Positions 1 to 8,456 of a stretch of 35,819 nt of DNA are shown here, one piece after another. The notes beneath the pieces are model-generated. The model was not told where the DNA came from, did not search any database, and saw only the letters and a program-made list of their open reading frames with translations. Position 1 is the stretch's first letter, and every line of letters starts with the position of its first letter. Source of the stretch: Chitinophagaceae bacterium (lineage in GTDB: Bacteria; Bacteroidota; Bacteroidia; Chitinophagales; Chitinophagaceae); assembly GCA_004173355.1 (NCBI GenBank), contig SEAD01000038.1, positions 1 through 35,819 of the forward strand. Direction: 5' to 3'. A program made the position numbers and the translations under genes.

Positions 1-296
1 TCGGTGGGTTTTTCGGAAGAATACCGGGTGTATTTGTTGATGATGCGGCCTACTTTCCGCAGGCTTTTTTTTGCATAGTATAGTTGCGAGAGATTGATTT
101 CAGAAAGAAGGGTATCAATTTCTTCCTTCACGCTCCGGATATAGCCCTGTTCGTCCTGCGCCTCGAAGAGCAGGTAGGTCATCAGTTCCTTGTTTTCCTT
201 TTTGAACTTTCCCAGCCGCATGCAGATGTCCACTACCTGTGCGGGTTTCAGCGTCGCGATTTCTTTTTTTATCTCCTGGATACTAGCGGCTCTCAT
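1..296 (-). CDS. Hypothetical protein, N-terminal 98 residues (runs off the left edge)
   Basis: An open frame begins with ATG at 296 and runs through the window edge without a stop, so only the N-terminus is seen. The product starts MRAASIQEIKKEIATLKPAQ and is rich in Lys, Glu and Leu, with predicted long amphipathic helices and no signal peptide or membrane segment. It is therefore probably a small cytoplasmic helical protein. The pattern resembles short uncharacterised proteins common in Chitinophagaceae, but I recognise no named domain and assign no function. It is transcribed divergently from the GAPDH-like gene across a 94-bp gap. Confidence 0.7.
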   Translation of the reverse strand, partial: MRAASIQEIKKEIATLKPAQVVDICMRLGKFKKENKELMTYLLFEAQDEQGYIRSVKEEIDTLLSEINLSQLYYAKKSLRKVGRIINKYTRYSSEKPT

Positions 297-308
297 ACCT
301 GCAATTTA

Positions 309-350
309 TCCGGAATCAGTTAATTCCCGGTCATTTAATTCTGTTCCGGA
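309..350. repeat. Imperfect inverted repeat between divergent genes
   Basis: TCCGGA near 309-314 faces TTCCGGA at 344-350. Further partly complementary bases (AATTAACTG against AATTCTG) form an imperfect hairpin with bulges. It occupies the gap between the left-edge gene and the GAPDH-like gene, where it could be an operator. No function is demonstrated. Confidence 0.3.
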
Positions 351-390
351 ATTCTGCCGTTTTGAGGATATTTGCGTCCAATAAGAATAT

Positions 391-1383
391 ATGCGTGTTG
401 CAATAAACGGGATGGGCCGGATAGGCCGGTTAATTTTCCGCCGGTTGTTTAATGACCCGGCAATTGAACTGGTGGCAGTGAATGATATCATGGATCCGCA
501 GAACCTGTTGTACCTGCTGAAATATGATTCGGTGTATGGCACTTTCCCGGACGAACTGACGCTGGCTGCCGGCAATACCATCAATGGCCGCTGTCCGGTA
601 AGGGTATTGCAGAATCCGCAGCCGGTCACCCTTCCGTGGAAGGAACTGGAAGTGGATGTGGTGATCGAAAGTTCAGGCCGCTTCAGCAGCCGGGTGGCCG
701 CGGGTGAGCACCTGCTTGCGGGTGCCCGGAAGGTGTTGCTTTCCACTACAGGGTCCGATGATATTCCCCTGATGATATATGGATTCAACCAGGCCGGGAT
801 CAGTAAGGATACCGATATCATTTCACCGGGTGGATGTATGACCAATTGCTCCGTGCACCTGTTGTATATCCTGAATGCGATCGGGATCGAAACGGCACAG
901 CTTCATTTCCTGCATTCCTACACTTCAAGGCAGGAACTGGTGGATGCGCCGCATAAGGAATACCGTCGGGGCCGGGCCGCTGCCGAATCGATCATCCCCG
1001 TACCCATCGACCTGCATCATTCGCTGGAGCGCGTGATGCCCGGATTGAAGGGAAAACTGCTTTCACTTTCCACCCGCATCCCTGTGGCCAATGGTGCAAT
1101 GGCCGATTTCACCGTACAGTTGTCCCGTGAGGCATCCGTGCAGGAGATCAATAAACTGTTCCGTGTAGCCGCTGCCGGTGAATACAAGGGCATCCTGGAC
1201 TATACCGATGAGGAACTGGTATCGCTCGATTATAAAGGCAATACACATTCCTGTGTGGTGGATGGATCACTCACCTCAGTGGTCGGCAGGCACCTCAAAC
1301 TGATTGCCTGGTTCGACAATGAATATGGTTTTACAAGCCGGATGATCGACTGGTTGCATTATTGGAAAGCGTCGGGTTTTTAG
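391..1383 (+). CDS. GAPDH-family dehydrogenase with altered phosphate site (erythrose-4-P dehydrogenase-like?)
   Basis: 330 residues, the usual length for type I glyceraldehyde-3-phosphate dehydrogenase. The Rossmann motif NGMGRIG (residues 6-12), Asp32 (typical of NAD preference), catalytic Cys149 in GGCMTN, His175 in HSYTSRQ and the C-terminal WFDNEYGF are present. The residues that bind inorganic phosphate in GAPDH are replaced: Ser148 to Gly, Thr150 to Met, and the Thr-Gly pair of TTGAA to Ile206-Asp207. The Asp after HSYTN is Arg180. E. coli erythrose-4-phosphate dehydrogenase also lacks the Thr-Gly pair, and this protein shares its SIIPV and VDYT-like stretches. A non-phosphorylating aldehyde-phosphate dehydrogenase is therefore plausible but inferred. 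The MpaB-like gene follows 13 bp downstream on the same strand. Confidence 0.85.
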   Translation: MRVAINGMGRIGRLIFRRLFNDPAIELVAVNDIMDPQNLLYLLKYDSVYGTFPDELTLAAGNTINGRCPVRVLQNPQPVTLPWKELEVDVVIESSGRFSSRVAAGEHLLAGARKVLLSTTGSDDIPLMIYGFNQAGISKDTDIISPGGCMTNCSVHLLYILNAIGIETAQLHFLHSYTSRQELVDAPHKEYRRGRAAAESIIPVPIDLHHSLERVMPGLKGKLLSLSTRIPVANGAMADFTVQLSREASVQEINKLFRVAAAGEYKGILDYTDEELVSLDYKGNTHSCVVDGSLTSVVGRHLKLIAWFDNEYGFTSRMIDWLHYWKASGF

Positions 1384-1396
1384 GTAATTTCAATCA

Positions 1397-2161
1397 ATGA
1401 AATATTTCGTCGACCCCGGATCCGTAGTCCGAAAAATATGGGGAAAGAGCGATACCATCCTGTTTGTGTTCGCCGGTGCGTCGGCAGAATTCGCGCTGAA
1501 CAAGGCGGTGGACTGGCTTTATTACACAGGCAAGTTGCCTGCAGATCCGCTCGGGCGGCTTTTTTCAACCGTTATGTATGCGAGGCTGATTGTTTTCTCG
1601 GAAGAGTCGAAGGCACTTGCCGCGATTGACCGCATCACCGGGATCCACCAGGCGGTGGAGGAAAACCGCGGGGCACGGATCCCCGACTGGGCGTACCGCG
1701 ACGTACTGTTCATGCTGATCCATTACTCCATTGCTTCCTATGAATTACTGGAACGTAAGCTGACCGAAGCGGAGAAAGAAGACCTGCTGGATGTGTTTTA
1801 CCGGATGGGGACACGCATGCACCTCGCCAATCTTCCATCGGATTATGCGGCCTGGAAGATCCAGCACCAGCAACACCTGGAACGCGACATGATCCGGAGC
1901 CACTACACGGTTGACCTCTATAAACAATACCGCAAACACCTCGGTGGATTCCGCTACCGCATCCTGGTGCAGTCGCAGAAACTGGTTTGTCCGCCTGAAG
2001 TAGTACGACTGCTTGAACTGAAAAAATTCTCCTGGGCTTCACCGCTGCTCACCCTGTACAAAGTAAGCCGGCTGATCAGGCTGGACTGGCTGGTAAAGGA
2101 AGCCCTGCTTCCGCGGCAGTACATGAAAGAGATAAAGGAATTGGACAGCGTGCCCGGATAA
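1397..2161 (+). CDS. MpaB/DUF2236 family protein (putative haem oxygenase-like)
   Basis: 254 residues with the pattern of the DUF2236 family (ER-bound oxygenase MpaB/rubber oxygenase catalytic domain, PF09995). Visible hallmarks are DPLGR at 50-54, a YARLIVF segment with His84 in GIHQAVEENRG, and LIHYSIASYE (His109) followed by LTEAEKE. In latex-clearing protein, a family member, a histidine coordinates haem b. Which histidine would do so here cannot be decided from sequence. No signal peptide is evident. The substrate is unknown. It probably shares a transcript with the GAPDH-like gene. Its stop lies one base from the stop of the convergent epimerase gene. Confidence 0.75.
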   Translation: MKYFVDPGSVVRKIWGKSDTILFVFAGASAEFALNKAVDWLYYTGKLPADPLGRLFSTVMYARLIVFSEESKALAAIDRITGIHQAVEENRGARIPDWAYRDVLFMLIHYSIASYELLERKLTEAEKEDLLDVFYRMGTRMHLANLPSDYAAWKIQHQQHLERDMIRSHYTVDLYKQYRKHLGGFRYRILVQSQKLVCPPEVVRLLELKKFSWASPLLTLYKVSRLIRLDWLVKEALLPRQYMKEIKELDSVPG

Positions 2162-2162
2162 A

Positions 2163-3032
2163 TCAGAAAAAAGCAGCGGTCCAGGTCCGCTCAAATTTGC
2201 CGCCTGCTTCCAGCCGGTTGATCCCTTCCTTGCTGATGAACTGCTGGTCGCTGCCCACGCTGTCCGCAATACCACACCACGGTTCTATACAGACAAAATC
2301 AGCATCCCTGGCAGCCCAGATCCCCATGTAAGGAAACCCGGGGAAATCAAATCGTAACCCGTGGGTCGACTTTGTATTCCGTAATGACAGGTACGCTGAT
2401 TCCAGTCCCTTCAGCACAATTGCATCCCTGTAAAAAAGGGAATGCTCCAGTGGCAGGCGGTTGCTTCCGGCCAGCAAGGGTGTGGATGAAGACTCAATCA
2501 ACCCATCCGGTGAAATCAGCCACCGGCCTGCTGTTTCGGGTTTTTCAAATTCAATGTAATAATCGGTGTATTGTTCGTCATCCGTAAGCGGAATTTTAAA
2601 TGCCGGATGGGCTCCTACGGAAAAATACATCACTGCCTGTGAAGGATTGCGTACGTCATAGCTAACCGAAAGCGCATTATCCTTCAGCTCATAATATACC
2701 CTGAATTCAAAATCAAAAGGATATTTCCCCAGTGTGGCTTTGTCTGATACCAGCAGGAAAGAAACAGAAGAGGGTTCCTGTTTTTCCACGCTGAACCCAC
2801 TGTCGCGTGCAAAGCCGTGCCTGCCCATGTTATAGGGTTTACCGTCGTAGTACATGGTATCCTTTTTCAATGTACCCACAACCGGAAACAGGACCGGTGA
2901 GCTTTTTGCCCAGAAGGCCGGGTCGGCGTTCCAGAGATAGTCCAGCTTCAGTTGCTTGTGGAAAATCTTTTTCAGTTCGGCCCCTTTCGGGTCGATCGTT
3001 ACCTCCAGGAATTCATTCTCGATTACCGGCAT
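2163..3032 (-). CDS. Aldose 1-epimerase family protein, LacX type
   Basis: 289-residue galactose-mutarotase-like protein. Candidate catalytic residues are visible: His72 in RHGFARD, His142 in GAHPAFKIP and Glu250 in CIEPWCGIAD, the last matching the catalytic base of mutarotases. The GAHPAF and IEPW signatures and the length fit the LacX subgroup rather than classical GalM. It would interconvert anomers of a hexose or hexose phosphate in the cytoplasm; the exact sugar is unknown. No signal peptide. It stands alone, with a perfect -7 box 11 bases before its start. It converges with the MpaB-like gene with a one-base gap. Confidence 0.85.
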   Translation of the reverse strand: MPVIENEFLEVTIDPKGAELKKIFHKQLKLDYLWNADPAFWAKSSPVLFPVVGTLKKDTMYYDGKPYNMGRHGFARDSGFSVEKQEPSSVSFLLVSDKATLGKYPFDFEFRVYYELKDNALSVSYDVRNPSQAVMYFSVGAHPAFKIPLTDDEQYTDYYIEFEKPETAGRWLISPDGLIESSSTPLLAGSNRLPLEHSLFYRDAIVLKGLESAYLSLRNTKSTHGLRFDFPGFPYMGIWAARDADFVCIEPWCGIADSVGSDQQFISKEGINRLEAGGKFERTWTAAFF

Positions 3033-3043
3033 GGATTTTTTTC

Positions 3044-3051
3044 CAAATATA
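3044..3051 (-). promoter_or_regulatory. -7 promoter box for the epimerase gene
   Basis: On the minus strand TATATTTG matches the Bacteroidota TAnnTTTG consensus exactly and lies 11 bases upstream of the ATG at 3032. No good TTG at the -33 position is visible. Confidence 0.45.
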
Positions 3052-3108
3052 CAACACGGTGTTTTATGCTATATTGAGGGATTGAATGCTTTCATCAATT
3101 AACCGGGA

Positions 3109-3459
3109 ATGTATAACGTCTCACTCTACCTCATGGCATTGCTGTACCTGCTGGCGGGGCTGAATCATTTCCGGAATACCCGGATGTACGAACGGATAAT
3201 GCCACCGGCTATTCCCTGGCATCGGTTTTTTGTATACCTCACGGGGGTCTGGGAAATGATCGCGGCGGTGTTATTGCTGGTGACCCGTACGCGGGCATTC
3301 GCGGCATGGAGCATTATCCTGCTCCTGGTGCTTGTATTCCCGGCGAATGTGCAGATGGCCAGGGACTTCAAACGGAAAAAAAACAAATACTACTGGCTGG
3401 CCGTACTCCGGTTACCGCTGCAGGTATTGCTGGTCTGGTGGGCCTGGCAATACACCTGA
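3109..3459 (+). CDS. DoxX-like small membrane protein
   Basis: 116 residues with four hydrophobic segments (about 5-20, 40-59, 65-82 and 95-113). The motif LLAGLNHFRN followed by MPPAIPWH is typical of DoxX/DoxD-like membrane proteins of Bacteroidota. FPANVQMARDF in the loop before the last helix also fits. It is an inner-membrane protein. The biochemical role of this subgroup is unknown, although some relatives work with oxidoreductases. ATG at 3109 is the only sensible start. Its TGA abuts the TCA (TGA on the other strand) of the convergent lipoprotein gene, with no spacer. Confidence 0.8.
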   Translation: MYNVSLYLMALLYLLAGLNHFRNTRMYERIMPPAIPWHRFFVYLTGVWEMIAAVLLLVTRTRAFAAWSIILLLVLVFPANVQMARDFKRKKNKYYWLAVLRLPLQVLLVWWAWQYT

Positions 3460-3909
3460 TCATCCGGGACGCCTCATCCGTGTAAACGGGAACCCGTTAC
3501 ACCCTTTACGTGGATTGGACCGGTCGGCTGAAGGAGCAGCGAGTGCTGCTGAATCGGTCGGGGCATTGTAGATAGTGAGGCAATAACCCCAGGTCCATGG
3601 ACTCATCCCTTCAAAAAACATATAGTCGATCCGCGTGTACAGACCCTGTTCGGAATGGTTGCTCATCGCGTTGCGCGCAATGATCACCTTGCTGGCTGTA
3701 TCACAGCTGAGCAGCTGGTAGGTATTGCCGGGTTGTTGTACAATCGTTGTGTCCGTGATGGTATAAACGCTGCCATAGTCATCGCTGAACGACCCGGTGA
3801 TCGCGGCCGGCAGGACCGGGAACCCGGTTGCGGCCGGGCTTGCCAAACGTTTCTGGTGACTACAGCCGGATAGGCTGGCAAGTACCATAATTAATAAAAC
3901 GTTTTTCAT
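3460..3909 (-). CDS. Small hypothetical lipoprotein
   Basis: 149 residues starting with a lipoprotein signal: basic start, hydrophobic stretch and lipobox LSGC with Cys16. The mature protein would be membrane-anchored. The remainder has a beta-rich look (TGSFSDDYGSVYTITD, YQLLSCDTASK) and an MFFEGMSPWTWGYC segment. This suggests a small beta-sandwich or lipocalin-like fold, but I recognise no family. The start codon overlaps the stop of the upstream Gfo/Idh/MocA gene in an ATGA arrangement, so the two are co-transcribed and probably translationally coupled. Confidence 0.75.
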   Translation of the reverse strand: MKNVLLIMVLASLSGCSHQKRLASPAATGFPVLPAAITGSFSDDYGSVYTITDTTIVQQPGNTYQLLSCDTASKVIIARNAMSNHSEQGLYTRIDYMFFEGMSPWTWGYCLTIYNAPTDSAALAAPSADRSNPRKGCNGFPFTRMRRPG

Positions 3910-4886
3910 CCTTTATTGATTTTATCGATCCACTGCATGATTGTAAGTCCTTCCGATGCCGGGCAGGGATTATTCTTTCCCCCGGAAAAATACTTTACAA
4001 CTTCCCCGATCATCGGTTGCTGCACATGCTGCAGTGGCGGGAATTCAAACACACGGAATTTCCCTTTCTGTTCCAGTATCACGGGTGCCTGTCCGAAAAA
4101 AGAAAAGCTGATACTGCCCGTATCACCGGTAATTGTGCAGGTATCCCGATCCTGTGTGACAGCAGCACTGAAACACCAGTTACCGGTGAACATCACATTG
4201 CCTTCAAAAAGGATCTGGGCGCTGACCATGTCCGCGGCCTTGTAAGCCTTTGCCTGGTTGACCGCAAGGCCCTGCACCTTCAGCGCATTGCCAAATAACA
4301 TATACAGGATGTCGAGCTGGTGTGGTGCGAGGTCGTTGAACAATCCACCACCTGCGATTGCCGGATCCACGCGCCAGGCATTGCCTGTGGCTTTGAGCGC
4401 TTTTGAATCCAGCCGTTTTTTATTCAGCTCAAGACTGATATACCTTGGTTCACCGATAGCCTTTTGCAAAAGCAGGGCCTGGATTTTCAGGAACAAAGGT
4501 TGTGCGCGACGGTAGTGTGCAATGCTGAGTTTTACACCGGAGGCTGATGCGGCGGCAGCCATCTTTTTTGCTTCTGCGGCATTGACTGTCATCGGCTTTT
4601 CCACATATACCGGTTTGCCCGCCCGGATTGCAGCGAGTGTGTACAGGAGGTGCGACGACGGAGGGGTGGCCACGTAGATCGCATTTACCGCGGGATCATG
4701 GATCAGCTCCGACGCATCGGTGTACCAGCGCGGCACATTGTGCCGGCGGGCATAGTCCCTGGCCTTCGCCTCATCACGACGCATAACCGCAACAAGGGCG
4801 GAGCCTTTTACTTTATTGAATGCCGGACCGCTTTTGATTTCCGTAACATCACCACAACCGATGATACCCCAGTTGATTTTTGCCAT
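3906..4886 (-). CDS. Gfo/Idh/MocA family NAD(P)-dependent oxidoreductase
   Basis: 326 residues from ATG 4886. An in-frame upstream ATG at 4919 would add 11 residues, but family members begin at MAKINWGIIGCGDV. The Rossmann motif GIIGCGDV lies at residues 7-14. The hallmark EKP (96-98) carries the conserved Lys97, and GGGLFNDLAPHQLD gives Asp185 and His189 as likely catalytic residues. Such enzymes oxidise or reduce sugars, inositols or related polyols at the cytosolic nicotinamide cofactor; the substrate cannot be told. There is no Tat or Sec signal. It overlaps by 4 bp with the downstream lipoprotein gene, forming a two-gene unit. Confidence 0.9.
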   Translation of the reverse strand: MAKINWGIIGCGDVTEIKSGPAFNKVKGSALVAVMRRDEAKARDYARRHNVPRWYTDASELIHDPAVNAIYVATPPSSHLLYTLAAIRAGKPVYVEKPMTVNAAEAKKMAAAASASGVKLSIAHYRRAQPLFLKIQALLLQKAIGEPRYISLELNKKRLDSKALKATGNAWRVDPAIAGGGLFNDLAPHQLDILYMLFGNALKVQGLAVNQAKAYKAADMVSAQILFEGNVMFTGNWCFSAAVTQDRDTCTITGDTGSISFSFFGQAPVILEQKGKFRVFEFPPLQHVQQPMIGEVVKYFSGGKNNPCPASEGLTIMQWIDKINKG

Positions 4887-4964
4887 ACTGTAAAGGATGG
4901 ATCTGCCACCCGTGCCCAAGTTACGCCGCTAACATAAATTTTACTTAGTGGCCGGGATATTTCA

Positions 4965-6332
4965 ATGATCTTTGCCCTCCCTCATACGGAAGCAATGGAC
5001 AGACAGGACGCATATTCAGAAACACGCAAGACCTGGGCCCTCTCCCTCCCTATCATATTCGGGGAATTATCACAGATGGCCCTGCACCTCATCGATACAG
5101 CGATGGTGGGCGCACTTGGCTATAAACAGCTTGCCGCGGCCGCGCTGGTACTGGCTGTGATGAATATCCCTTTTGTACTGGGGATTGGTATGACCATTTC
5201 TGTATCGCAGCTGGTATCACTTTCCCATGGGCGCAATGACGGCTTCAAGGTTTCCCATTATTTCTACAATGGTTTCTGGATCTGTGCGGTGACTGCGCTG
5301 GTTATTTCACTGGGGCTGGAGTTCGGGAAGGATGTATTGTTCCACCTCGGCCAGGATCCTGAAGTCGCTACGCTGGCAGTGCCCTTCCTGCAGGTCATGG
5401 GATGGAGTGTGATCCCGATGCTGCTGTTTATGTCGCTCAAACAATTTGCAGACGGTCTTGAAAAAACACGCACGGCGATGATCATTTCGGTGATTGCGCT
5501 GCCATTGAATGCCTTTATTAACTGGCTGCTGATCTATGGCAACTGGGGTTTCCCCCAACTGGGTCTTGTCGGTGCTGGATGGGGGACGTTTATCACGCGT
5601 ACGCTGATGTTCCTGACGCTTGGCTTTGTGGTGCTGAACCATCCCGTGTTCCGGAGGTATATAGCAGTACGGAGGAACCAGTGGAAGCTGAACAGGCAGA
5701 GCATCCGTGAGCTCCTGCATATCGGTATCCCTTCCAGTCTGCAGGTGGGCCTGGAGGGCGGCGCGTTCGCGGTGTCGGGAATCATCGTGGGTACCATCGG
5801 TGCCACGGAGCAGGCTGCACACCAGATTGCGCTGACCTGTGCATCGTTTACATTTATGGTATCAATGGGTCTGGCGCAGGGTGCGTCGATCCGTGTCAGT
5901 AATGCATATGGGACATTGAATGGAAAAAAAATCCTGGTCATTGGCAAGACAACCCTGATCAGTGCATTGGTGTATGGAGTGGTTTGTGCAGTTTTCTTTG
6001 CGTTGTTCCGCAACCAGCTGCCGCTGATGTTCAACGATGACCCGGGAGTGGTGCAGATGTCGGTCGTGCTGGTATTGTTTGCCGCCGTATTCCAGATCTC
6101 CGATGCCACACAGGCCGCGGGCGCCGGGCTTCTGCGGGGTATCAAGGATGTACGCATTCCCACGATCCTGGTGGCGATTGCCTACTGGGTGATTGGTATC
6201 CCTGCGGGTTACCTGCTGGCATTTAACGGTGGACTTGGCGCAACGGGAATCTGGATCGGGTTTATAGTTGGCCTGACCTGTTCCAGCATTTTCCTCTGCT
6301 GGAGGTTCCTCCGGATGGCGCGGAGGGTTTAA
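4965..6332 (+). CDS. MATE family multidrug/cation antiporter (NorM-like)
   Basis: 455 residues with about 12 hydrophobic segments in two homologous halves. MATE features include LSLPIIFGELSQMALHLID near the N-terminus, then IDTAMVGALG, and GLVGAGWGT. The second half begins around IGIPSSLQVGLEGGAF. These inner-membrane proteins export drugs, dyes or natural products using Na+ or H+ gradients; the substrate here is unknown. ATG 4965 is used, though an internal ATG at 4995 (MDRQDAY) is an equally good start. A near-consensus box TAAATTTT lies at 4935-4942. Its TAA shares the sequence TTAA with the stop of the convergent ecsC-like gene. Confidence 0.92.
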   Translation: MIFALPHTEAMDRQDAYSETRKTWALSLPIIFGELSQMALHLIDTAMVGALGYKQLAAAALVLAVMNIPFVLGIGMTISVSQLVSLSHGRNDGFKVSHYFYNGFWICAVTALVISLGLEFGKDVLFHLGQDPEVATLAVPFLQVMGWSVIPMLLFMSLKQFADGLEKTRTAMIISVIALPLNAFINWLLIYGNWGFPQLGLVGAGWGTFITRTLMFLTLGFVVLNHPVFRRYIAVRRNQWKLNRQSIRELLHIGIPSSLQVGLEGGAFAVSGIIVGTIGATEQAAHQIALTCASFTFMVSMGLAQGASIRVSNAYGTLNGKKILVIGKTTLISALVYGVVCAVFFALFRNQLPLMFNDDPGVVQMSVVLVLFAAVFQISDATQAAGAGLLRGIKDVRIPTILVAIAYWVIGIPAGYLLAFNGGLGATGIWIGFIVGLTCSSIFLCWRFLRMARRV

Positions 6333-7054
6333 GCGATCAGCCGCATGCGGTAGGCGTTCATTGCCGTTTCCCCGAGTTTACGGATCAGCCGGTAGTTGGC
6401 AATCACGCCCACCGGTGCCCCGATGACCGGCAGCAGCTGTGCCATTTTTGCCAGGTCGATATAGTCGCGGTACTCCTGCTGGAAGTTCCTCCATTCAAAC
6501 TGGTTGATATCATCGGGTAACTGCTCCGACTTGTTTTTCCAGTCGGTCATTTTGAGGTAGACCATCTTCCGGTGCTGCGGGCTGGAAAATGCCAGTTCAA
6601 AAATATGCAGCAGGTAAATCCGTTCCTTGTAATCGTTGGTGTCGAAACCATATACCGCTGCGATTTCATACAGCAGTTTGATTTTAATGGCCATCAGTAA
6701 CGGGAAATCGGCCAGCCCCATCAGGATGCCACCAGCACCTGTGATCCCACCTTCGACCGCAGCGGTGTTGCGGTAAATTTTTATTTTCTCCTCCACGAGC
6801 AGCTCGCGTGCTTCGAGTGACTTGTCCTGCAAAGGCGACGCAGTCGTGTATTTCGAGCCGAAGAGCACCGCCTTTACCATTTGTTTGATAGCGGTGGTGA
6901 CAGCTGCATGCACTTTTTCAGGAATCCAGGAGTTGATTTTGTCCTGCGCCTTTTTTGAAAGGCGGTTGAAGAGCGAAGGTCGTTTCACCATCTCCCGCTG
7001 CCATTTGTGGAGCGTGCCGGATACCTGGTATTCGTAGTTGTCCCTTGCCTGCAT
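6329..7054 (-). CDS. EcsC family protein
   Basis: 241 residues matching the EcsC family (PF12787): a basic helical N-terminus, a glycine-rich hydrophobic centre (GGITGAGGILMGLADFP) and a helix running into YGFDTNDYKERIYLLHIF. A hydrophobic C-terminal helix contains PVIGAPVGVIANYRLI. In Bacillus, ecsC belongs to the ecs transporter operon; the molecular role of this family remains unclear and no ABC transporter is adjacent here. It lies 6 bp downstream of the RNA helicase gene on the same strand, so it is probably read on the helicase transcript. Its stop overlaps the MATE stop by 4 bp. Confidence 0.85.
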   Translation of the reverse strand: MQARDNYEYQVSGTLHKWQREMVKRPSLFNRLSKKAQDKINSWIPEKVHAAVTTAIKQMVKAVLFGSKYTTASPLQDKSLEARELLVEEKIKIYRNTAAVEGGITGAGGILMGLADFPLLMAIKIKLLYEIAAVYGFDTNDYKERIYLLHIFELAFSSPQHRKMVYLKMTDWKNKSEQLPDDINQFEWRNFQQEYRDYIDLAKMAQLLPVIGAPVGVIANYRLIRKLGETAMNAYRMRLIA

Positions 7055-7060
7055 GGATGT

Positions 7061-8389
7061 TTATTTCGCCGCAGCGACCTTGATTTTTTTGTTCTTCAGC
7101 CGGTGGTCCTGTACGAGATGTAAGGTATGCGTGGCCTTTGTTTTACGGATGGCAACAAAAGAAGTAAAGTCTTTGACTTCCACCAGTCCGATATCTTCTT
7201 TTTTTAACTCGCCCCGGTTGGACAGGAAACCCACGATATCGATCTTATTGATCTTGTCTTTTTTACCGGCACCGATAAAAAGCGTGGTCCATTTAGGCTT
7301 TTCAGGGATTTCCGTTTCCTCGGGAAGGGTGATCAGTTCAGGCTCTTCAGTGATATACTTTGGCTTTTTTTCATCGGGTCCGATGATGAGGATGACGGTA
7401 CCACTCGCGTCCATCCTTGCGGTACGGCCATTTCGGTGGGTATACACATCTTCGGATGATGGCAGGTGGTAATGCACGATGTAACGGATATTATCGATAT
7501 CGAGACCACGTGCGGCCAGGTCAGTTGTCACCAGTACGCTTGACGAACCATTCCGGAACTTACACAGCGCAACCTCGCGGTCATGCTGTTCGAGTGAACC
7601 ATGGTAAAAAACGTTGACGATATCTTTTTCTTTCAGCCATTCGCTGACCCGTTCAACTGATTCACGATGGTTGCAGAAAACGATCGCTGACCGGTTGTTC
7701 AGCAGGCAGAGCAGGCGGAACAGCGTTTCGAGTTTGTCCTTGTCGGGGCTGGTCACCTGCTGGATGGCGAGCATATCTTTTACCACGCCATCTGCCGGCA
7801 GGAAGTCGAGCAGTTCCTCATTATCCAGCCCGATGAATTCAGGGATTTCATGTGCGGCTGTTGCCGAGGTGAGGATCTTTTTTTCAATGGATGGAAGTGA
7901 TTTCAGGATAAATGCCATTTCTTCCTGGAAACCCATTTCGAGTGATTTATCAAATTCGTCCAGCACGAGGGTGCGGATGGTTTTGGGTTTGATATTTTCC
8001 CGGCGGAGGTGATCCCCGATACGGCCGGGTGTACCCACGATCACTGCGGGTGCCTGGATGAGGTTGTTTTCCTCGATTTCGCGTTTGTGGCCGCCATAGG
8101 TGCAGGTGATTTTGTAACCGGTGCCCATGGTTTTGAAAACCTGTTCAATCTGCAGCGCGAGTTCGCGCGAAGGCACTACGATCAGGGCTTGTGTGCCTTT
8201 TTCGGCGGGATCAAGTCTTTCGAGGATAGGCAGCAGGAAAGCCAGTGTTTTGCCTGATCCGGTAGCGGAAAGCAGTACGAGGTCGCGGTTTTCGCGGTTG
8301 GCGTCCAGCGAACGCAGCTGCATTTCGTTGAGTGATTCAATATTAAGATTGGCGAGAACCTGTGGAATGTCGAGTGATTTAGCCTGCAT
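7061..8389 (-). CDS. DEAD-box ATP-dependent RNA helicase, DbpA type
   Basis: 442 residues from ATG 8389. Upstream in-frame sequence lacks helicase homology and runs into the SDR gene, so the longer frame is rejected. Motifs in order: Walker A SATGSGKT (41-48), PSREL (73-77), TPGR, motif II DEFD (144-147, replacing DEAD), SAT (175-177), IVFCNHRE, TTDLAARGLDI and HRNGRTAR. The C-terminal 75 residues (from KPKWTTLFIGAGKKD) match the DbpA RNA-binding domain, which in E. coli and B. subtilis directs the helicase to 23S rRNA hairpin 92 during 50S assembly. A role in ribosome assembly or RNA remodelling is therefore likely. The -7 box is only 4 bases from the ATG, suggesting a leaderless mRNA. Confidence 0.92.
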   Translation of the reverse strand: MQAKSLDIPQVLANLNIESLNEMQLRSLDANRENRDLVLLSATGSGKTLAFLLPILERLDPAEKGTQALIVVPSRELALQIEQVFKTMGTGYKITCTYGGHKREIEENNLIQAPAVIVGTPGRIGDHLRRENIKPKTIRTLVLDEFDKSLEMGFQEEMAFILKSLPSIEKKILTSATAAHEIPEFIGLDNEELLDFLPADGVVKDMLAIQQVTSPDKDKLETLFRLLCLLNNRSAIVFCNHRESVERVSEWLKEKDIVNVFYHGSLEQHDREVALCKFRNGSSSVLVTTDLAARGLDIDNIRYIVHYHLPSSEDVYTHRNGRTARMDASGTVILIIGPDEKKPKYITEEPELITLPEETEIPEKPKWTTLFIGAGKKDKINKIDIVGFLSNRGELKKEDIGLVEVKDFTSFVAIRKTKATHTLHLVQDHRLKNKKIKVAAAK

Positions 8390-8393
8390 CCGG

Positions 8394-8401
8394 CAAAAGT
8401 A
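8394..8401 (-). promoter_or_regulatory. -7 promoter box hugging the helicase start
   Basis: TACTTTTG on the minus strand matches TAnnTTTG exactly. Only 4 bases separate it from the ATG at 8389, which would place the transcription start at or next to the start codon. No clear -33 TTG is present. This also supports the choice of start codon. Confidence 0.45.
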
Positions 8402-8456
8402 CGGAAGAATTTGCCGACGGGTCGGAATAGCGGCTCCGGATGGGGTTAAAAGAGGG

